Assembly (NCBI GenBank): GCA_937894335.1
Contig: CALCRU010000025.1
Coordinates: 1 to 64,000, forward strand
From: an uncultured Treponema sp.
GTDB taxonomy: Bacteria > Spirochaetota > Spirochaetia > Treponematales > Treponemataceae
DNA length: 64,000 bases
Reading direction: 5' to 3'
The notes under the pieces were generated by a model. That model ran no database searches. It saw nothing but the letters and a program-made list of their open reading frames with translations, and had not been told where the DNA came from. Shown piece after piece: positions 59,198 through 64,000 of the stretch. Each line of letters opens with the position of its first letter. The stretch's first letter is position 1. Both the position numbers and the translations under genes were made by a program.

Positions 59198-60411
59198 GAG
59201 CGGTGTATGTTTCCCGTCCCGGTGTCGTATGTTCCTGTGCAGACTCTTCTACCCAATTATGGAAAGCAGTGACGAATGCAAACCAAGATTCAATCCGTCA
59301 GGTAAAAAGCGTTTCGGGAAAAAATTATTTTGCGGCAAAGGTTCTTCCTCAGGAACTAAAAACTTCTTCCTCTCGCATAGACATGCACATCAGTAGAATT
59401 GAAGAAAAGGCCCTTTCCCAACTGGACGAAACTGTTAAGCTTGCAGCACAAAAGTGGGGCAGTGACCGTATTGCCGTCTGCGTAGGTTCTTGCGACAATG
59501 CAAGCGAAACTTCTTTTGCGGCCCATAAAACTTTTTTGGAAACAGGTTCTTTTCCTTCGGACTACAGCCTTGAAAAACAAAGTGCGGATTTTGTTGCAAG
59601 TCTGATTAGCGAGCGCTATGGCGTTAAAGGTCCTTCCCTTGCCTTTTCTACTGCATGCTCTTCAAGTGCAGGTGCAACCATAAAGGCTGCAGAACTTATT
59701 GCTTCTGGTTTTGCAGATGCTGTAATTGCAGGCGGCGTGGACATTGCTTCTGATACGACTCTTTTAGGTTTTGATTCCCTTGAGGCGGTTTCGCCTTTAA
59801 AGACAAATCCCTTTAGTAAAAATCGCAAAGGAATTACTCTTGGAGATGCAGCCGCATTTTTCCTTCTTTCCAAAGAGCCACTTTCTTCTTCTGGTGAAGA
59901 CATAATTCTTTCTGGTTACGGTGAAAGTGCAGACGCCTTCCATATGACAAGCCCTGAACCTTCCGCCACAGGTGCAGTAAGGGCAATGAAAAAGGCTCTT
60001 AAAAAAGCCAACCTTCTGCCAGAGGATATTTCCTATGTGAACCTTCATGGAACTGGAACTCATGCCAACGACGAAATGGAAGCAAGGGCAGTAAGAGAAG
60101 TTTTTTCTGATTCAGTTCCGTGCAGTTCAACAAAGTCTGTTACTGGGCATACCCTTGGTGCGGCTTCTGCATTGGAGGCAGCGGTTTGCTGGGAAACCCT
60201 TTTTAACAATCGTAATGCAAAAGAAAAATGTTCTGTGCTTCCTTTTCAGGTGTGGGACTTTTGTGCTGACGATACTATGCCAGCAGTATGCATTGTGTCA
60301 GAAAGGAATCCCTGCAGTACAAAAAGTGCAGTGTGTCATGTAATGTCAAATTCGTTTGCGTTTGGTGGTTCAAATGCAAGCTTAATTTTTTCTATGGAGG
60401 AATCCAAATGA
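59194..60411 (+). CDS. Beta-ketoacyl-ACP synthase (ApeO-like)
   Basis: A 405-residue condensing enzyme. The active site reads STACSSSAG with Cys155, LHGTGTHANDEME with His285 and TGHTLGAASALEA with His319, so the Cys-His-His triad is intact. The N-terminal 100 residues are more divergent than in primary-metabolism FabF. The end, MSNSFAFGGSNASLIF, is normal. It should extend the chain by two carbons per round. It overlaps both neighbours by four bases. Confidence 0.9.
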   Translation: MRAVYVSRPGVVCSCADSSTQLWKAVTNANQDSIRQVKSVSGKNYFAAKVLPQELKTSSSRIDMHISRIEEKALSQLDETVKLAAQKWGSDRIAVCVGSCDNASETSFAAHKTFLETGSFPSDYSLEKQSADFVASLISERYGVKGPSLAFSTACSSSAGATIKAAELIASGFADAVIAGGVDIASDTTLLGFDSLEAVSPLKTNPFSKNRKGITLGDAAAFFLLSKEPLSSSGEDIILSGYGESADAFHMTSPEPSATGAVRAMKKALKKANLLPEDISYVNLHGTGTHANDEMEARAVREVFSDSVPCSSTKSVTGHTLGAASALEAAVCWETLFNNRNAKEKCSVLPFQVWDFCADDTMPAVCIVSERNPCSTKSAVCHVMSNSFAFGGSNASLIFSMEESK

Positions 60412-60935
60412 AGATGATAACTTTTGAAGGCGATGTCGTTCCTCAGCATGCTGAACGCGACCTTATAGAGCAGCTTCTTCCCCATAAGGGAAAGATGGTT
60501 CTGCTTAGCCGCGTAACAGGATACAGCCTTGAAGACAATTCCATCACCACGGAATACGACATAACCAAGGACTGCATTTTTTACGAAAACGGTCTGGACG
60601 GAATTCCTTCCTGGGCTGGATTTGAAATTATGGCTCAGAGCATTTCTACCATGAGTTCAATTATCAAGGTTGCAAACAAGCAGAAGGATCAGGCCTGTCC
60701 CGGTGTAATTCTGAGCGTACAGAATCTTAAGGCAACTGTTCCTGTCTTAAAGAACAACACCACAATCCAGATGAAGGTAAAAGAGGAATACAAGTCTGAC
60801 GATGTGTTCTGCTACAACTGCGCTCTGTATGAGCATGTTGGCGATGCGGAACCCTGTGCCACGACAAAAATTACCGTTATGGAAATGAAGGACATGGCGG
60901 GATTTTTGGGCGGACTGGTTCAGGCTTCAAAATAG
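60408..60935 (+). CDS. Beta-hydroxyacyl-ACP dehydratase (ApeP-like)
   Basis: A 175-residue hotdog protein. It begins MKMITFEGDVV and has IEQLLPHKGKMVLLSRVTGYS, the strands of the fold, and SWAGFEIMAQSISTMSSI as the central helix. LPHKGKMVLL is typical of ApeP-type dehydratases. It removes water from the hydroxyacyl intermediate; with no enoyl reductase in the operon the double bonds remain, giving a polyene. The start is ATG 60408, overlapping the ketosynthase stop as ATGA. Confidence 0.85.
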   Translation: MKMITFEGDVVPQHAERDLIEQLLPHKGKMVLLSRVTGYSLEDNSITTEYDITKDCIFYENGLDGIPSWAGFEIMAQSISTMSSIIKVANKQKDQACPGVILSVQNLKATVPVLKNNTTIQMKVKEEYKSDDVFCYNCALYEHVGDAEPCATTKITVMEMKDMAGFLGGLVQASK

Positions 60936-60953
60936 GAATTAGGGAGGTTATAT

Positions 60954-61694
60954 ATGGCTGACGAATCAGAAAAGAAAAAGGTTTTGGTAACCGGAGCAAG
61001 TGGCGGTATAGGTCGCGCCATTGCAGTTGCAGCGGCAAAAGCCGGATACTATGTAATTGCCCACTACAATCACGGTCAGGCAAAGGCAGAAGAAACCCTT
61101 AACCAGATTAAGGCATGCGGTGGCGAAGGCGAAATAATTCAGTTTGATGTTTTAAATCGCGAAGACTGCAAGGCAAAACTCGATTCCATTACGGAAAAAT
61201 ACGGCGCTCTGTGGGGCGTTGTAAGCAATGCAGGAATTACCCGTGACAACACATTTGTAGGACTTGAGGGCGAAGACTGGGATGCTGTAGTGCACACAAA
61301 TCTTGACAGCTTCTTCAATGTCATTCAGCCTGTGGCAATGCCCATGGTACGCAAGAAGAAGGGGGGTCGCATTATAACTGTTTCTTCCGTAAGCGGAATT
61401 ATGGGTAACAGAGGTCAGACAAACTACTCTGCGTCAAAGGCAGGAATCATTGGCGCTACAAAAGCCCTTGCTGTTGAACTTGCAAGCCGTGCAATTACCG
61501 TTAACGCAATAGCACCCGGTGCCATTGAGACGGATATGATAAAAGATGCTCCTGTGGATGCAATTTTAGCAACAATACCGATGAAGAGAGTTGGTAAGCC
61601 TGAAGAAGTTGCGGCTGCTGCAGTATTCCTCCTTTCGGAAGATGCAGGCTACATTACTCGTCAGGTAATTTCAGTAAATGGTGGTATCATATGA
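60954..61694 (+). CDS. 3-ketoacyl-ACP reductase, FabG-like (ApeQ-like)
   Basis: A 246-residue SDR reductase. It shows LVTGASGGIGRAIAVAAA, a VVSNAGITRD structural motif, and the active site ITVSSVSGIMGNRGQTNYSASKAG with Ser, Tyr and Lys, followed by VNAIAPGAIETDM. The end, GYITRQVISVNGGII, is the normal FabG tail. It reduces the ketoacyl-ACP made by the neighbouring synthases. GGGAGG precedes the start, and its end overlaps the next gene by four bases. Confidence 0.93.
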   Translation: MADESEKKKVLVTGASGGIGRAIAVAAAKAGYYVIAHYNHGQAKAEETLNQIKACGGEGEIIQFDVLNREDCKAKLDSITEKYGALWGVVSNAGITRDNTFVGLEGEDWDAVVHTNLDSFFNVIQPVAMPMVRKKKGGRIITVSSVSGIMGNRGQTNYSASKAGIIGATKALAVELASRAITVNAIAPGAIETDMIKDAPVDAILATIPMKRVGKPEEVAAAAVFLLSEDAGYITRQVISVNGGII

Positions 61695-62953
61695 ATTTTA
61701 CTAAACCGAACGGAAAACGCCGCGTTGTTATTACTGGCTGCGGCATGCTGTCTGGCTTGGGCGACGATTGGCCCGAGGCATTTGCAAATCTTAAGTCATA
61801 CAAGAACCGCATACGCTACATGAAGGACTGGGAATTCTTTGAGCGCATGAACACCCGTCTTGCATGTCCTTACGAAAAGGAACTGCCTTCCTTCCCTCGC
61901 AAAAAGGTTCGTGGCATGGGTAGGGTAGCGCTGCTTTCTCTTGTTGCAATGGAACGCGCTCTTGACATGGCAAAGCTTAAGAATGAAGACGGAACTATTC
62001 TTGCGGAACTTCAGGACGGAAGTGCGGGTATTGCTTACGGCTCATGCATGGGAAGTATGTCTGCAATAGTTGATATGGCCGCAATGGTAACTGAAGGAGA
62101 CGCAACTCGCATAGACAGTCAGACTTACATTAAGTGTATGCCTCAGACTTGTGCTGCAAACATTTCTGTTTACTACGGAATTAAGGGCCGTGTAATTACA
62201 ACAAACACAGCTTGTACTTCAGGAAGCCAGTCAATCGGTTATGCATATGAAGCAATCGAAAACGGAATCCAGACTGTAATGTTTGCAGGCGGTGCGGAAG
62301 AACTTACTCCTCCCGATGCAGGCTGCTTTGACGCAATGGGTGCAACTGCAATCCTTAACAATTCGCCTGAACTTGAACCTCGTGCGTTTGACAAAGATCG
62401 CGATGGACTTGTTATAGGCGAAGGTGCAGGCATGATGGTTCTTGAAGATTTGGAACATGCGGTAAAACGCGGTGCAAAAATTTACGCAGAAATTGTTGGC
62501 TTCGGAACAAATGCTGACGGAACTCACATTACATCTCCCAACCCCGAAACCCAGGCTGTATGTATGGGACTTTCCATTAAGGATGCTGGCATTTCTCCAG
62601 ACTTGGTGGGCTATGTAAACGCTCACGGAACTGCAACTCATCACGGAGACATTGCTGAAACTGCTGCAACATACAAGGTGTTTAACAGGGCTGTTCCCAT
62701 TTCTACAACAAAGAGCTACATAGGACACACCCTTGGTGCCTGCGGATGTATAGAGGCTTGGCTTACAATCAACATGATGAACGAAGGCTGGTTCCATCCC
62801 AACCTGAACCTTGTAAATGTTGACCCCGAGTGCGCTCCCCTTGACTACATTAAGGGCGAGGGCCGCGAAATAAAGACTGACTATGTAATGTCTAACAATT
62901 TTGCTTTCGGCGGAATAAATACATCTCTGGTATTTAAGCGCTGGACTGAATAG
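61691..62953 (+). CDS. Beta-ketoacyl-ACP synthase, second (ApeR-like)
   Basis: A 420-residue condensing enzyme with an intact triad: TNTACTSGSQS with Cys175, NAHGTATHHGD with His312 and YIGHTLGACGC with His346. It opens RRVVITGCGMLSGLGDDW, as in FabF-like proteins, and ends MSNNFAFGGINTSLVF. It differs clearly from the first synthase; in known APE systems separate synthases start and lengthen the chain. It is the last gene of the operon. Confidence 0.92.
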   Translation: MNFTKPNGKRRVVITGCGMLSGLGDDWPEAFANLKSYKNRIRYMKDWEFFERMNTRLACPYEKELPSFPRKKVRGMGRVALLSLVAMERALDMAKLKNEDGTILAELQDGSAGIAYGSCMGSMSAIVDMAAMVTEGDATRIDSQTYIKCMPQTCAANISVYYGIKGRVITTNTACTSGSQSIGYAYEAIENGIQTVMFAGGAEELTPPDAGCFDAMGATAILNNSPELEPRAFDKDRDGLVIGEGAGMMVLEDLEHAVKRGAKIYAEIVGFGTNADGTHITSPNPETQAVCMGLSIKDAGISPDLVGYVNAHGTATHHGDIAETAATYKVFNRAVPISTTKSYIGHTLGACGCIEAWLTINMMNEGWFHPNLNLVNVDPECAPLDYIKGEGREIKTDYVMSNNFAFGGINTSLVFKRWTE

Positions 62954-62975
62954 TCTGTAAAATTAAGTCGGAACG

Positions 62976-63117
62976 ATGGGGATGACTAATAAGTTTGAAA
63001 TGTCATTGCCGTACTTGATACGGTAATCTATAAATGCTTATATTATAAATAAATAGATTTTCGGGTCGAGCCCGAAAATGACATAAATTAAACTTATTAG
63101 ACATCCCCATTTTTTTT
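62976..63117 (+). terminator. Cloverleaf-like palindromic element ending the polyene-type operon
   Basis: The outer stem (62976-62996 with 63090-63110) is about 20 bp with one mismatch and is followed by eight T on the plus strand, so it can terminate. Inside, ATGTCATT (63000-63007) pairs with AATGACAT (63077-63084). Within that are three arms: CCGTA/TACGG (63009-63023), AATCTAT/ATAGATT (63025-63059) and TTCGGG/CCCGAA (63060-63076). It looks like a mobile palindromic repeat. Confidence 0.75.
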
Positions 63118-63126
63118 AGATTTTTA

Positions 63127-64000
63127 TTATGCTAAAACTCGCGAAACTCCATCGCCTGACTCGCATGCAAAGAAGCCTGCATTGTATCCTATGGTCTTTG
63201 TATATTCCTTCTGAACATTTTCTATGAAGCTGTCAACCTTGTCTTTGTGAACAAGTGCAATGGCACATCCTCCGAATCCTGCTCCCGTCATGCGAGCGCC
63301 AAGACAGCCTTCCTGCTTTTGTGCTGTGTATGCAAGAGTGTCAAGTTCTATTCCCGTAACTTCATAGTCGTTTTTAAGTGACTCGTGAGAAGCATTTAGA
63401 AGTTTTCCCAGTTGAATAAGGTCTCCTTTGTTAAGCGAGGCAACAGCATCTTTTACACGCTGATTTTCGTAAACACAGTGTTTAGCTCTTTTTTGAAGAA
63501 CTTCATCGTTTACAAAAGATTTTACTTTTTCCCATTCATCAGGAGTTAAATCGCACAGTGCCTTAATTTTACAGCCAGATTTTTGAAGAAGCTCAAGGGC
63601 TTTTTCGCACTGTTCCCTTCGTTCGTTGTACTTACTGTCTGCAAGCCGCCTCTGTTTGTTTGTGTTCATAACGACAAAGCGGTAGTCTCCCAGTTCAAGG
63701 GGTGCATATTCGTATTCCAGAGTGTCGCAATTAAGCTTTATGGCAGTGTTCTTTTTTCCTACTGCAATTATAAACTGATCCATGATTCCGCAGTTTACAT
63801 TCATAAAGTTGTGTTCGCTCATCTGTCCAAGTTTTGCAATTTCCACACGGTCAATGTTAAATCCGAAGGTTTCGCTAACGGCATAGGCAAATCCACATTC
63901 AAGTGCAGAGGAAGAAGAAATTCCTCCGCCTGCTGGAACATTGCTTGCCATAAGAATTTCAAATCCGCAGGGGAAGGTAAAGCCCTTTGCCTTCATTTGC
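63127..64000 (-). CDS. galK: Galactokinase, C-terminal part (cut by window edge)
   Basis: The N-terminal part, probably about 100 residues, lies beyond the right edge. The visible part has the ATP-binding motif NVPAGGGISSSSALECG, the catalytic MDQF region (CGIMDQFIIAVG), VMNTNKQRRLADSKYNERREQCE and the third GHMP motif in GARMTGAGFGGCAIALVHKD. Galactokinase makes galactose-1-phosphate in the Leloir pathway. It converges on the polyene-type operon. Confidence 0.95.
   Translation of the reverse strand, partial: QMKAKGFTFPCGFEILMASNVPAGGGISSSSALECGFAYAVSETFGFNIDRVEIAKLGQMSEHNFMNVNCGIMDQFIIAVGKKNTAIKLNCDTLEYEYAPLELGDYRFVVMNTNKQRRLADSKYNERREQCEKALELLQKSGCKIKALCDLTPDEWEKVKSFVNDEVLQKRAKHCVYENQRVKDAVASLNKGDLIQLGKLLNASHESLKNDYEVTGIELDTLAYTAQKQEGCLGARMTGAGFGGCAIALVHKDKVDSFIENVQKEYTKTIGYNAGFFACESGDGVSRVLA

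Noticed and set aside
60288..60407. N-terminal extension of the dehydratase frame back into the ketosynthase gene
   Set aside because: The 40 extra residues are out-of-frame ketosynthase sequence; ATG 60408 gives the normal ATGA overlap and a family-like start.
62231..62797. 188-residue antisense frame opposite the second ketosynthase
   Set aside because: Cys/Ser/Asn-rich shadow of the coding strand with no start signals.

Overview
The window reads as chromosomal DNA of a Treponema-like spirochaete, probably a gut or oral commensal. The grounds are protein-level resemblance and gene content: a spirochaetal-looking MurE, an HTH-REC regulator, an EarP/EF-P pair, a PotABCD operon, a GH94 phosphorylase, and an envelope with OmpA, LolA and HtrA proteins. 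The species cannot be fixed from the sequence alone. No phage, CRISPR array or rRNA operon was found.

Layout. 1-863: the end of an IS256-family insertion abutting a wrecked histidine kinase gene. 899-5409: a secreted protein of unknown role, guaB, and a purA carrying a histone-H1-like Lys/Ala tail. 5578-9910 (minus): murE-ddl-murD for peptidoglycan precursors. 9964-15219: queD, hisHF, a small membrane protein, recQ and purB. 15296-22554: a lolA-like/rodZ-like/rimO/pcrA/earP operon followed by efp (with Arg32, the EarP target) and tRNA-Arg(CCT). 22571-30607: an SDR, an OmpA protein, a nuclease-like protein, potABCD and azlCD. 30669-39345: an MBL hydrolase, rpmB, a Phd/PIN toxin-antitoxin pair, uvrB, htrA, rplM-rpsI, recX and the HTH-REC protein. 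39477-49006: sppA, a DUF975 protein, a 174-bp tandem repeat, a CYTH protein, GH94 phosphorylase, lysA, proC, a class III cyclase and an SDR. 49286-50764: ilvC. The right edge cuts galK.

The main accessory system lies at 50893-62953. It is a 12-gene operon whose order matches aryl-polyene (APE-type) clusters: two acyl carrier proteins, a membrane/AMP-ligase/dehydratase fusion, a glycosyltransferase, an LpxL-like acyltransferase, a LolA-like protein, an MMPL exporter, a lipoprotein, a ketosynthase, a dehydratase, a ketoreductase and a second ketosynthase. It encodes its own fatty-acid-like chain builder plus transport to the outer envelope, but no recognisable aromatic-starter enzyme, thioesterase or phosphopantetheinyl transferase. 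It is bounded by a promoter next to ilvC and by a cloverleaf-like palindromic element at 62976-63117.

A second theme is regulatory. At least eleven genes have a sigma70-type -10 box ending only 5-8 nt before the start codon, mostly without a Shine-Dalgarno sequence, which predicts leaderless or nearly leaderless mRNAs. All gene calls come from reading translated sequence and motifs; no database search was run.
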